This document shows, in pieces, positions 33,568-44,542 of a stretch of 64,000 nt of DNA. Every line of letters begins with the position of its first letter. Position 1 is the first letter of the stretch. Origin of the DNA: Bactericera cockerelli (lineage: Eukaryota; Arthropoda; Insecta; Hemiptera; Triozidae). Made by a program: the position numbers and the translations under genes. The notes beneath the pieces were generated by a model that saw only the letters and a list, made by a program, of their open reading frames with translations, was not told the origin of the DNA and searched no databases. The stretch covers positions 21,387,948 through 21,451,947 of the forward strand of contig CM044967.1 of NCBI GenBank assembly GCA_024516035.1. Direction: 5' to 3'.

Positions 33568-34806
33568 TCATTTAGCGTTACCATGGGTCACAGTATGTTT
33601 TCTTCTTGTTGTGTCTAAGACTTCTTCATTGGTATCGTCTCCATCTTTGTCTTGATGAGCAGTCATATGCCTCGTTAAGTGATGTCGCTCTCGGAAGCTC
33701 TCATTACACACCGGACATTTCAATTTGTCCAGATCTTTCCTGCGTTTGTTGTTCTGTTGCACAATACTGTCGGCTTTATGGTGGGATCGCATATGATATA
33801 CTAGGTCGGAGGTCATTCTAAAACTAACATTGCACTTTGCACACACATTCTGCGCTGGTAAGGTAAGAGCTGCAAGGGACGACGGCAGGAGAGAAGCCCT
33901 TACACTTCTCGCGCTTGTCAAGAGTGGAACAGCGGTGGAGGGAGGGAAGGGACAGGTAGGGTAGGGGGAGGGGCTGTTCCCGGGGAACATGAGGTATTCT
34001 GAGGGAGATTTCAACTTGACTTTGTCAGAGTCCTGGATTGGACTTTTACTTGAACTATTCTTCCTAGCATCACTTATTAAATTCTCTTCTGTCAAATTAT
34101 CTTTCTCAGTCACCATATAAGGAGTAACATATGGATTAGGTAAAGAATTTCCAAAGTAAGGAAGAGCTGTGTTGGTTTGAATAGGGTTGTAGAACTGCAT
34201 CGGTTTTGGCAGATGCATGAATTGTATGGGTGATCTACTTTTGTTTTTGAGATATAGGGGTGGGCTGAGGCTATCTTCCCGGGAGTCAGGCGAGACGCCA
34301 CCAGACAGCGTGGAGATAGATGAGGGAGACCTCAACACAGAGGGAACTTCTAGTCCACTCGAGGAGGCGTCGAACTTGGTGAAGGCGCTGCGAGTGAAGC
34401 TGGGTAGCTCAGAGGGGGAGGGGGAGTAGTCAAAGTACTGCTCGTCCAGCGGCGCCGCCTCTCTCTCACTCTTCACCACTGAACTGTCCTCTTCCTTCTC
34501 ACTGCGCGGACTCACACCGTTAACAATTTCCCCATTGCTTTCCAGCGAGTTCTCAATGGAGAGCGAATATCGAGATAGCACATTCCCGGACTTGAGATAT
34601 TGCAAGTGTTGTTTTAGTTCAAACTTTTGTCTCTTCTTTGATAGATCATCAGGTTTCATAAGAAACGCCACATCGAAACATCGCTTCATCTTGACAGGTT
34701 TTGACGTGATGTCAGTGGTAGGACATAGCGGGGAGGAATTGTTGTTGAGGGGAGCTGATGGGGACATGTTACCGTAGGTGCTCTGATGAATGCTCATTCT
34801 CATGTT
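33568..34806 (-). CDS. PRDM8/ZNF488-like zinc-finger regulator, terminal coding exon
   Basis: The exon encodes at least 411 residues and ends with TGA. Two C2H2 fingers sit near the C-terminus: CAKCNVSFRMTSDLVYHMRS HH at about 321-342 and CPVCNESFRERHHLTRHMTA H at about 363-383. The LPAQN lead-in, the finger sequences and the basic linker closely match, as I recall them, the C-terminal fingers of vertebrate PRDM8 and ZNF488, nuclear repressors in neural development. A conserved-looking FDVAFLMKPDD lies at 43-53, and long Ser/Pro-rich stretches fill the middle. The first Met is probably internal, because an acceptor (tctgtttcag) lies three bases upstream. A PR domain, if present, is in upstream exons not identified here. 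Base composition is less AT-rich than the surroundings. It is the only well-supported host gene in the window. Confidence 0.88.
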   Translation of the reverse strand, partial: NMRMSIHQSTYGNMSPSAPLNNNSSPLCPTTDITSKPVKMKRCFDVAFLMKPDDLSKKRQKFELKQHLQYLKSGNVLSRYSLSIENSLESNGEIVNGVSPRSEKEEDSSVVKSEREAAPLDEQYFDYSPSPSELPSFTRSAFTKFDASSSGLEVPSVLRSPSSISTLSGGVSPDSREDSLSPPLYLKNKSRSPIQFMHLPKPMQFYNPIQTNTALPYFGNSLPNPYVTPYMVTEKDNLTEENLISDARKNSSSKSPIQDSDKVKLKSPSEYLMFPGNSPSPYPTCPFPPSTAVPLLTSARSVRASLLPSSLAALTLPAQNVCAKCNVSFRMTSDLVYHMRSHHKADSIVQQNNKRRKDLDKLKCPVCNESFRERHHLTRHMTAHQDKDGDDTNEEVLDTTRRKHTVTHGNAK

Positions 34807-34830
34807 CTGAAACAGAAGACCAGAAAAAAT
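34807..34830 (-). promoter_or_regulatory. Splice acceptor of the zinc-finger exon
   Basis: On the minus strand, ttttctggtcttctgtttca g precedes AACATG. A pyrimidine tract plus CAG is a strong 3' splice site, placing the exon boundary at 34806/34807. Confidence 0.8.
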
Positions 34831-37800
34831 ATCTCATGAAAATTCTACTTTAGGTAAATCGGTACACGAAGAAAAAAAGCTGGGTAGGTAAAATTTTCGA
34901 CGAATAAAATACTTTCCTTATTATAGGATAAGAAAAGTAAAAATCATTATATAAAATTGTATCAACTTTTGTTAAATGAAATGGTTCTTTTAATGTGAAG
35001 GAATGAACGTTTTTTACAGGCATTTTTTTGATTTTTAATGTGTCATCTAAGTTTGACATTCAAAATTACCCTGTTTACTGTAACTTTGTACATTTTAACT
35101 ATCATATCACACGACACATTGGCTGTATGGCAAATTCCATGATAAGGAATAACCAATGCCAAAAAATTAAAAAAAAAACTTCATATCATTTTATGTACCT
35201 ATAATAAAACTACAACACAAGTTGTGAAAATGTTTACAATAGACATGGCATTCCAATAAGCGTACTTCCCAAATGAAGATGAGAAAATATCCATGTTTAG
35301 CATTTTAGAACAAAAATTTAAACCTGTCAAAGATTTGCTACAAAAAGGTTTTCCAGGAAATCATGAGTACGGACACATAACATTAAAGATTCTTCTTAAT
35401 TATTATTAGTATTCTGTTGGAAGTAATAATGAAAATGATAATGATGCTGATGATTCAAATAATAAATCTAGAAAATGGTTCACAGCTCCCATTCTTCTTA
35501 CAACTTGCAAAAAGATAAGGACGGATAAAAACGCAACAAAAGTGTGAGAAATTAAAGAAAAGTTTTAAATAATGTTCGCGTTACATTATTTCATAAGTTC
35601 ATCCAACCGTGCGTGAATACACCACTTAGCTGCCAACCCTTTCCCCTTCCCGAGCTGTGTATTTTATCTTTATGTCTTTAATCAAATACCGGAAAATATT
35701 TTTTACACTTTGGGGTAAGATATGATTTCATTACATTTGCCTGAGCCTTAACTAGATATTATATGACAAAGAGAGGAAATTGTCTCTTCCACCGCCAAAT
35801 GAAGGTTAATTTAACGTGATGTTTTACATGCAGATTAAAGGTTAAATACGAATGTTCAAAACAATGTAGAACTGTGGAGTGTTTGATGATAATTTTATTA
35901 TTTAATCCTATTTCATTGTGAGGATTTGCTGTGAACGCGAAGAAAACGATTGTGCTGAAATAATAAACTTTTTTTTAAACAAAGAACCAAAAAAAATCAT
36001 TTTCATGTTTTTTGTCGTTGTTGTTGTAACCAGCTTGGCTACATCTGGTGGGGGAGTAATGGTCTTCCAGGCAATTTAATAAGAACATTTGGCTTGTTAT
36101 TTATATTTCTATTTATTTGCGTGAGAACTTAGGCTATTTCTTTATAAGCCATTATAACCTTAAAAAACTGCAATTTCCCTATTAACTGCAGTTTCTCAAG
36201 CAAACTGGGAAACTCCGGCTTGATAAAGAAGTCTTTTGATGGGGACTTCTTAAAAATAATTATGTATAAGTTAACACTCATAAATATTTTAGTTTTATTA
36301 TGTAATTTATGTATAATGTATTGTAAAAATATGACATAAATAAACAATTAAATTAAAAAAATAAATTAAACACTCGATGTTTATTTTCCTTCAACTATAT
36401 TATCTCGTCAAAGGAAAATAACCCTTGAAAGAGGAACAATAGATAAACTGTATCAAAAACATTGATATGGGAAAATCATTAATATTAAGGTCTCATAAGA
36501 GTTCACAAAATTACAACTTCTGCTTTTGATACTGATGTTAATGTAGGTGTAGTACAAGAACTTCTCACTTTTCTGTTTGTACTGTTTTTGAAAAGAGAAG
36601 CTAACTTCAAGTTCTCATGAAATGGAAGAAAAAAATAAAATAAATGTACTTACACTTGGTAATAGTAGCTAATAATAATTATTAAATAAATATGAATTCT
36701 CATGAAAACGTAAAAACTTGCCAAGGATTTTTGAAAGATTTTTACGAGAGGTTCGGGTGGGTAGGTTGACGACCAAGACGTGTTTTTTTCTCACCCCACG
36801 GGGTCCAGACACTTTGCCGGGATTTATGAGCGGGAGTCGGGAGGGACTTACAATTTTATTGATGGGAGTTTTCTTGCTCGTGGTAATGAAAAAAGAGAGA
36901 TAATAATGAATCGCAAGACCTGGGACATTTTTCTCCATATTGTGTGCAAAACTTCTCTCTGCTTTTCTGAAAATCGATCTGAAGTGTGAATATTCTACCT
37001 CTTCATAGTCTTCATGTTCTAAAGTCGTCACTCTAGGAAACACAGTGTACCTGCCTTGAGCTGACTATAGTTGGCAAATCGTTCTTTGATTTCCTCAAAG
37101 TATGAAATGCGTGATATCCTTCGTTGTTTACGCTCTCCTATGATTGCGTAGTTGTTAAGTCTGATCAAATTAAAAACCTACCAGACTTGTTTGTATTGTT
37201 ATTATTCTCAGACGTAGATGTCCTCTTAAATCGTCGGATAGCTTCATTTAATTTCTTCTTAACCCATCTTGTTCTTGTAATACGCCGCCTCAACAACATC
37301 TACATTGCTTGTGATCGGTTTTATTATTATATTTTTCCAAGTCTTGCAAAAATATAAATTGAAATACGTTTACAGAGAAGCATGAGCCTAATATTAGCTT
37401 TGATAAAGCTTTTTTGGGACGTATAACTGGGGTAACATCTGTAAAAAATCCTCTACCTTAGATCTTAGGATAAATGTATCCCATTTAAATAGATGAGTAA
37501 TAGGGGCTTTATCCTTTTTCCTATAATTAAGAGGTGAGTGTTTTTTAAGAATTCAACATCATACTAGTTTAAAAATGTGAATAGAAAAAGCAATTTCTGC
37601 CATCAAACTATGAATAACGAACGCGAATAAACTTTTTGATTTTACATTTTATTTTTTACCAATGATTTCATCCTGTTCTGGTTCGGACACATTTATCGCT
37701 CATTTTGTCAGCAAATGGTTTCGTGTATTCAGAATATGTTAATTAATATTTCATTTTGAATGAACCATGTTGATTTGTAAAAAAATGTTCAACAAAAAAT

Positions 37801-38279
37801 TCATTCAATCCTAATTTAAAAGAAAATCGATCTTTTTTTTTCAAGTACTGTTACAGTTCTACCTACGACAATTTAAACCATTTTGTCATGCAAAACTGAC
37901 AAAGGAATTTGTGGTAGATATTAAATATTTACAGAATAATATTTGCTTTTCTATTTTTCATTGTAAGAATCATAGCTAATGCGATGGGGGATTTGATATT
38001 CAGATTTGGTGGTTCAAAAAGAAGGGCAGGGTTTCGTCTTAATCTATGGTTTGGAATTTTAATTTAATTTCTCCTAGAAGATATTCCTATAATAAATTAC
38101 ATTTGAAGATCTATTTTTAAAATTTTATTAAGTATTTTAAAAATAAATTTACAAAAAGATTATATTTGACCGTATTCTGATCGTAGCCGGAGATAAAATG
38201 GATTTTCACTTTTCACCGGACAATATTCACTTTTATTTAGAGTAAGCAAAAAAGGCAGATATTATTTTTTATCTTTATA
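34831..38279 (-). other. Probable intron of the zinc-finger gene; no exon identified
   Basis: Sequence upstream of the acceptor is AT-rich. A hairpin tactttccttattataggat aagaaaagta sits at 34910-34939, like that at 40509. A 124-codon minus-strand frame at 36669-37043 is less AT-rich and has donor-like gtaagt just beyond it (near 36652), so an upstream exon there is possible. I see no PR-domain or zinc-finger motif in it and do not call it a gene. Confidence 0.4.
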
Positions 38280-38460
38280 GAAATCTTTGTGAGGAGAACA
38301 AACTAATCTACAATATTTACAGTATAAAACCAAGAAAAAAAAAGATAAAATTGTTTGAAAAATAAATTAATAAGAAAGTAATACTAATAAGGTCCTAACA
38401 GTCCTAGCTAAAGGGCGGGGTTATTGCCTGCGGCAATCTCTAACACCCAATAATTATGTG
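38280..38460 (-). mobile_element. LINE 3'-tail fragment with stem-loop
   Basis: Plus strand: gtcctagctaaagggcgggg ttattgcctgcggcaatctc. The stem attgcc/ggcaat (38423-38437) is perfect with a 3-base loop. The adjacent ctaaagggNggggttattgcc phrase recurs at 40580 and 42220. The A-rich neighbouring stretch fits a 3' untranslated tail. Confidence 0.65.
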
Positions 38461-39827
38461 TCCAATGAAATGATGAAAAAATCTCCAGGAGATTGATTAG
38501 ACAGTTTGGCGTCCAAAAATGTTGTTGGTTCAACTAACCGCATACAGCGTTTTCAGGGTGCACCACGAAGAGGCGAACACGAATAATACAAATTTAAATG
38601 GGCGAAGAAGATTAATGCAAATTTAAAAGTTGCTCCTATAATGTAAATTTAAAAAGTACTTTTTTAAATTTTGCTAAGGATTTTTAAAATAACTGTAAAA
38701 TAAGATTAATTTCAATAATAGAGCCATTTGAAAGAAAATCGTTTTTCCTAGAGTGTACATTTAATTTTTCTTTTTAAAATTTTCCAAGGATTTCAAAAGA
38801 AATTGAAATACTTCAATAATTTTGAGCTTTTTTAATTTAAAAGAGAGGCTTTTAGCAATTTTTTTCAGTAAATATTTTTTTGATCAGTTCACAACAGTAG
38901 AAATCGAAACTCTAACTTCCGAATTAAAAGTCAACGCAGTTAAACCCAACTGGTATCGGGGTCGCCTGCTACAAACTTGCTTAATGGCTTGATGAAAATC
39001 ACTACAGCATTATTTGCTATTCGCGGGGTGGGGGTGAGTGGGGGTTCTCATGGGCTCTGCGCTTGGAATTGAGGAAGCAATCAGCATCACAGCTGAGTAG
39101 CTTCTGGTAAATTAGATCCAAACAGTGGCGGCTTCGCAGTCTTACAGACATCTCCATGAGCAAGTTTACGACTAGTTTTATTCAAAATCAAACCTCTTTA
39201 GAATATAATTATTTGCGAAGGAATAATAACGAAGTGAGTCCACCTACTTGAGCAACATTTGTCCCTATCTATCTGGCTTTGTATGTTTGTAACGCAGAAA
39301 AAGTCGTAATTTTTGTCTATAGAGCTGAAAATTTCAGAGTATCTACTATAAATACTTGGAGTCTGTTGTTTAGTTTTTGGACACATCAAAAATTACGACC
39401 TTTTATTGCATAATATAGATAGGTACAAACTTGGGTCATATTGAGCTCATACAAACTGAAATAAAACTCTGAGGAAATTGAGATTAAACTACAAATAGAC
39501 AGAAATACCCTAGAGTTATGTAAAAAGAACGATCCAAATTCTGGCGGGAAGTATCTAAATGTCACTAGAATGATAAAAGAATCCAACACGAAAGACTATA
39601 TAAGTCTTCATGTAGGTGCGATTGCAAATCCACCACTAAATTAGCTCCAAGGCAAAAAATGTGTGTCAGCAACACCAATATTTTGTAGTTGTTGCATAAT
39701 ATTTGAACATTTTTAAAGAAGTTAATGTAATTTTTCAATAAAAATTATACATTTATCATGAACTACATGAATGTCAAATTTGCAATAGTGGCAGAATATG
39801 CCATAACACCAGTACGACGACACAGTC
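38461..39827. other. No gene recognised
   Basis: AT-rich. Small open frames at 39198-39589 lack motifs. Confidence 0.4.
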
Positions 39828-39842
39828 ATATGATATACATAG

Positions 39843-40203
39843 TCTTCTTCTTCTTCTTTTACTCTGTCTTATCCCGCTCAAGCAGGGTCGACGTTGTTCA
39901 ACCTCATGGTTGAGGTTGATTGGTTTTGGCACATTTTTTACGGCTGGATGCCCTTCCTAACGCCAACGATTCTATTTGATTTAACGTCCTGGATTAGGAC
40001 GGGGGTTTTACCCTCCATTCGCTGGGAATCGTACCAGCTACCCACATTAACCTCACCCAGCCTGGGTAGGGCCGGAAATGGCAGCCTCACGTGTTTGGAT
40101 GGAACAGAATTTTCTTCGAAAAGTCTGCCCCAGCCGGGAGTTGAACTCGGGAACTCTAGACTACGGGCAGTAGTCACAACCATTACGCCACGGAGGCTGC
40201 CTT
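39843..40203 (-). mobile_element. Full-length tRNA-headed SINE with RTE-like tail
   Basis: The copy is flanked by an exact 15-bp direct repeat, atatgatatacatag (39828-39842 and 40204-40218). On the minus strand it opens ggcagcctccgtggcgtaat gg (A box) and has gagttcaactcccggct (B box). The body follows: ggctgggtgaggttaatgtg ggtagctgg, then gcgaatggagggtaaaaccc. Next comes gttaggaagggcatccagcc, a phrase widespread in metazoan SINEs. The tail gtcgaccctgcttgagcggg ataagacagagtaaaagaag is shared with the RTE-like LINE at 24253-24947. The intact duplication indicates a recent insertion. Open frames through it (162 codons on plus) are not genes. Confidence 0.95.
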
Positions 40204-40494
40204 ATATGATATACATAGTAATGTATGAAAAACTTATTATTGAATTCTTTGTTAATAGGACATATTTGTGTACATTGTACAAACAAGTAATGATAAAAAT
40301 TAATGAAATATATAAGTTCTTAGGAAAAACTTATAATTATACACAACTCTTGGTAAAACAAATAAACATCGAAATAATTTGAAGATAGAAAACATTTGGC
40401 TTTTTTTGTTTTACTTAATTATTTATTTTCAGATGCTCATTTCGCCAGTTACGGCATCGTCACTTTAAATTGAAATACAAAATTGAGAACATTA

Positions 40495-40645
40495 TAAACA
40501 AGAAATACAATACTTTCCTTATTATAGGGATAAGGAAATTAAAAGAGATAAACAACATAGATACAATATATACAGATGTCCTAACTAAAGGGCACGGTTA
40601 CTTTGCCCATGGTAATCTTTTCCACCCAACCCTTAATTCAAGGCA
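40495..40645 (-). mobile_element. LINE 3'-tail fragment with stem-loop
   Basis: gtcctaactaaagggcacgg ttactttgcccatggtaatc ttttccacccaaccctta is the same tail as at 42185-42390 in reverse. The stem (ttgccc..ggtaat) has a mismatch. The hairpin aatactttccttattatagg gataaggaaatt at 40509-40540 lies in the same block. Confidence 0.6.
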
Positions 40646-40719
40646 CGCAATGACGCATTCCATTTTTACCTTTTTGTAGTATTAGTATGTATGTATGATT
40701 TTATATGTGTTGAAGCAGA

Positions 40720-40990
40720 AAGGCCTCTTCACAATTTTTGTGGGTAGCGCAGCATTACTAAGAGTCTCCTTTACTTTCAAATTATTCTATTACATTAATT
40801 TCTTTTTACTCTGGTAATGCCGCCACTGGTCGTTACTCATACAAGTAACTACTCATTTTTCTCACGAGGTATGAGTGGACCCCGAACATGTAAGTACAGA
40901 GTAGAAAAATTCTTGCCCCGCTGGGGATCGAACCCAGGTCACCGTGCGTGCAATGCCTAGCGCGCTAACTCACTCTGCCACGGTGACTAT
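40720..40990 (-). mobile_element. tRNA-derived SINE (gtgacctgggttcga family), best copy
   Basis: On the minus strand the head reads gtcaccgtggcagagtgagt tagcgcgc (A box), gcacggtgacctgggttcga tccccagc (B box). The body is ctactctgtacttacatgtt, ggggtccactcatacctcgt gag, aacgaccagtggcggcatta, ending near gcgctacccacaaaaattgt. Partial relatives are at 4255-4445, 6160-6275 and 43455-43640. Confidence 0.8.
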
Positions 40991-41200
40991 TTTGGTTTTA
41001 ATATTATTTTTGTAGTATTAGTATTACTACAGTGAGTATACCCTTGAAATTTGGATGAATTAGAGAACATTCATTGGAGCTGAATAGATAACGAGTAATA
41101 ATTATCCACAACCATTGATTAGTAAAGATTGTTCTATACTTTACCATAAAAATCTTAGTATTCCCCACTGCATAACTACTTACATGGGAAATAAGCAGGT

Positions 41201-42163
41201 GGGTCATTTTCATTTATCTTGGGCAATTGGATTTTTTCAAGTCATGAACGTTACCTTTTTCCTAAACAATTTTTAGGCTCATAAGACTAAGACAAATACC
41301 TTTGAGCAAAAGCTTTCATTTAGAATATTTCTAGCAGCTACCTCTTCACACAAAATTACAAAAACTTAACGTACCAGGTAACGTTCATGACCACGGGTAA
41401 CGTTCATGACGGTAACGTTCATGAGTAACACGCCACTAAAACAATCTTTTCTCAATAAAAGAATATTCACTTTACAAAAAAAAATATTTGATTGGAAAGA
41501 GGACATGCAGAAGAATTAAAGAAATACATTATATATTAAAGAATCATTACAATTTATTTAAAAAAACCGCGTAACGTTCTTGTCAAAAAAAATTAGACCC
41601 ACCATTGTCCCTCACTGTACTGCATCCAACATCCAACTGACAGGAAATTTCAAAACAAAAACAATGTCATCTGTAAGAAGCAAAATGGCGGCAGCTGCTA
41701 GCTTCTCATTCTAAGGGTTCTTCAAAATGGTTTACATTTTTTTGGGGGGTAACATTCATGACGGAGATTTTTTTTTCTTCGTAGGGACACAACTTTACAC
41801 GTCTGTAGAATGAGGTGAACATTATTATTTTTATGAAAACTAATGGTCACATCCTAAATAAACTGTATTTTTCTCATTTATATTGGATTTTGGTGAAAAT
41901 AATGGGGAGAAATGCATTTTTTTCTATCAGACACAGTAAAATCTTAGACTAAGGGACACCTAAAATATCATGAACGTTACTTACATAACTGGCAATTTTG
42001 AGTCTCCACATTAGTTTAAAAGACAATTTATTATTGTAATTTATAAAAAAAATTGTTTCCTATGTGATCAAATAGATTCTAGTCATATATCCCTATTATT
42101 TTCACATTTATTAAAGGAGAAAGGTTGCGGACTTGATATGCCCAAGATAAATGAAAATGACCC
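41201..42163. mobile_element. 963-bp MITE with 25-bp inverted repeats and internal 13-bp motif array
   Basis: The ends gggtcattttcatttatctt gggca and tgcccaagataaatgaaaat gaccc are exact inverted repeats over 25 bases. A 4-bp direct repeat, aggt, flanks them (41197-41200 and 42164-42167). The interior carries gtaacgttcatga, exact or with one or two changes, seven times: 41242 (reverse), 41378, 41397, 41412, 41571, 41749 and 41968 (reverse). No protein is encoded. The superfamily is uncertain. Confidence 0.88.
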
Positions 42164-42184
42164 AGGTCAAACAACAAGTGCTTA

Positions 42185-42395
42185 ATGAATGTTGGTTGGG
42201 TGGAAGAGATTGCCATAGGCAATAACCCCGCCCTTTAGTTAGGACATATGTTTTTATTGTATTTTCTATTCTTTTTCATTTTTATTGTATACATTGTTTC
42301 TATTTTTTTCATCGTTAAAACAATTATTTGTATGTACATAATGTCCATTTATATCTAATAAAGTGTTGTATAATAATAATAATGTTGGATCATGG
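42185..42395 (+). mobile_element. LINE 3' tail with stem-loop, polyA signal and AAT tail
   Basis: gttgggtggaagagattgcc ataggcaataaccccgccct ttagttaggacat carries a perfect stem attgcc/ggcaat with loop ata (42209-42223). After an AT-rich stretch it ends taataaagtgttgtataata ataataatg, a polyadenylation-like signal plus (AAT)n. No ORF remains. Confidence 0.7.
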
Positions 42396-42587
42396 TACGA
42401 TATCAGAAAACCTATTCATAAGAACCACCGACTACAAAAATAACTACCAGCAAGACACACACATAACATCAGCCCAAAAGGTCGATTGCTATAGTAAATT
42501 GTACTTTTTTTTGTGTATCTACTTACACATGTCACAAAAACAAGAGACCCATACTATACTGGGTAACTTAGTGTGACAAGTCTGTGT

Positions 42588-42626
42588 AAATATTAAGGTG
42601 AGACTGCATGTCTCACTTTAATATTT
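42588..42626. repeat. 16-bp stem hairpin
   Basis: aaatattaaggtgaga and tctcactttaatattt pair with one mismatch around the 7-base loop ctgcatg. No gene context. Confidence 0.7.
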
Positions 42627-42799
42627 ATTTTCCTATGTGCTATATTATACATATATGTTTGTAACTATGTAATCATAAAACACAATCATCATAGGCGTCA
42701 TCGTGAACGATGGTAGCCAGACAGTGGAGGAATGACTCAGAACTTCTACCACTGTCTTTACAAGGAGGCTAATAATTGACAAGGGCCCTCAGAACCAAG

Positions 42800-42885
42800 C
42801 CAATGCTGGTCTACTCCCTGTTTATAGTACCCCAGCTAGACTGCTGGTCTACTCTCTTTTTATAGTCTCCCAGCCAGAAAACACA
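42800..42885. repeat. Two-copy tandem repeat
   Basis: gctggtctactccctgttta tagtaccccagctagac is repeated with changes as gctggtctactctcttttta tagtctcccagccaga. Confidence 0.75.
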
Positions 42886-43454
42886 ATATTATTATTATAC
42901 GTGGTACTATCTTTAGGTATTATTTTTATTTATTAAGTGAACCTTTGCAATCAGTAAAACTTTGAGAGTTCCCAAAGAGAAGTAGGTACTCACTCAAAGT
43001 GTAGAAAAAAATATCTTAGAGAGTCATAAATAATATTCAATATTGTTTCGTATTTCTTTTTGTGTATTTTATGTGTTTAAACTTATATCATCTTTGAGTT
43101 CTACTGATGCCTTACAGGCGATATTATACAAAATGAAAGTTTCCAAAGAAAAATGGTTGTGACTGGGGAGGGTACATTAAAGGGTCAAGAAAATACTCTT
43201 TCAAACAACACGCAAGTAGAAAGAGAAATGAGACAAAATGCTTTTAAAGTTGCGGGGAGTCTTGGCAGTTCAGTGGTATGGCGGCTATCTACCATACAAA
43301 AAATTATATATTCTAAACTGAAGGATTTTTTGGTAAGAAACAAACAATGTTCCAAATAATCAAGGGGTCATGGAAGCCTTTAATTACAGGAAATGATTTG
43401 GCATTAAATGACATTATTTCACACGTACCACGACGACTCTCATAAATATGTGAA
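42886..43454. other. No gene recognised
   Basis: A 68-codon frame at 43153-43359 has no recognisable domain. Confidence 0.4.
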
Positions 43455-43640
43455 TAGTATACGTGTTTCTTTGTGGATAGCGCAGAATTATAGGACTATT
43501 CTGTGTATAATATCTCATTTTAACCCATAATTTTGCCACCGGTCGCTGCTCACAAGGAACTATTGATTTTTCCTCACGAGGTATGATCAAAGCCCGGAAA
43601 ATCAAGATACAGAGTAGAAAATGTACGGTGACTACTTACT
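43455..43640 (-). mobile_element. SINE fragment related to 40720-40990
   Basis: Shares tgtggatagcgcagaattat, gccaccggtcgctgctcaca, cctcacgaggtatga and acagagtagaaaatgtacgg tgac. The B-box half of the head is deleted. Confidence 0.65.
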
Positions 43641-43855
43641 TCTTAATCAATTGTAAAAATAATAATACGATTAAATTTAATAAAATAATTATTATAATTT
43701 AATATGTACGACGTACGTATGCAAAAATTTATTAGAACGAGGAGTGACAAGACCTAAATGCAATGTATATCAATATTATATACCAATAAAATCATTCATC
43801 TGAGGTCGATGGATTGAATACAAAATGAGCAATTTAATTGCACCTTGAGATTTTT

Positions 43856-44542
43856 ACTTCCGAGAAATTTCTAACATTAGAAATCGGAAGTATTGTGTTC
43901 GTTTTTGTAAAAAAAAAAATATTTTTTGCTCCGATTTCAATTTTTTTCATACCTATTTCTGGACGTTTCATAATCTCCTGAGCAAATTTGGTTTTGTGTC
44001 CGTCTGTCGGTCTGTCAAAACGATACCTTGTAACGCGCAAATCTCAGAAACTACTGAACGGATTATGATGAAATTTTGCACACATCTAGGAGACATTCTG
44101 TAGATGGTCCCATTTTAAATTCATCGAATTCGTACAAGCGGTTCTGGGTGACCACCAACTTTTTACTTAAACGCTTATATCTCGTGAACGGTACACCCGA
44201 TTTTGATGAAATTGTGTATGTACAATTGAACATGCATATTATTGTTTAACATAGGCTATTTATATTTATTTTTAAATTAATTATAATTTGACTCTGATAT
44301 TTAAGAAAATCCGAAATTTTGGACAAAAAAGTAAAAAAATAAGGACCACGACTTGCCGATACAGAATTTTTTGTGGAATCTAGAATGTAGAAAAAACAAT
44401 ATTCTACCATATAAAACAAGTTTGAAGAAAATCGGTTCAGTCGTTTTGGAGATACAAGTAATTTTGTATAAAATCTCAAAATTGGCACGTGTTTACAATG
44501 TGAAACAATCACGAGGAAGTATTGTGTCCATAATTGGCAGTG
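43856..44542 (+). mobile_element. Hairpin-headed repeat, copy 3
   Basis: Same order as 13537-14252: hairpin acttccgagaaatttctaac attagaaatcggaagt, a shorter CTGT run (43998-44019), aatctcagaaactactgaac, tatctcgtgaacggtacacc, and the end gtgtccataattggcagtg. The CTGT run is shortened compared with copy 1. Confidence 0.85.

Noticed and set aside
36669..37043. 124-codon minus-strand gene
   Set aside because: No recognisable domain, and the frame could be fortuitous. Kept only as a possible upstream exon.
39894..40382. 162-codon plus-strand gene
   Set aside because: It is an antisense reading of the SINE at 39843-40203 and its flank.
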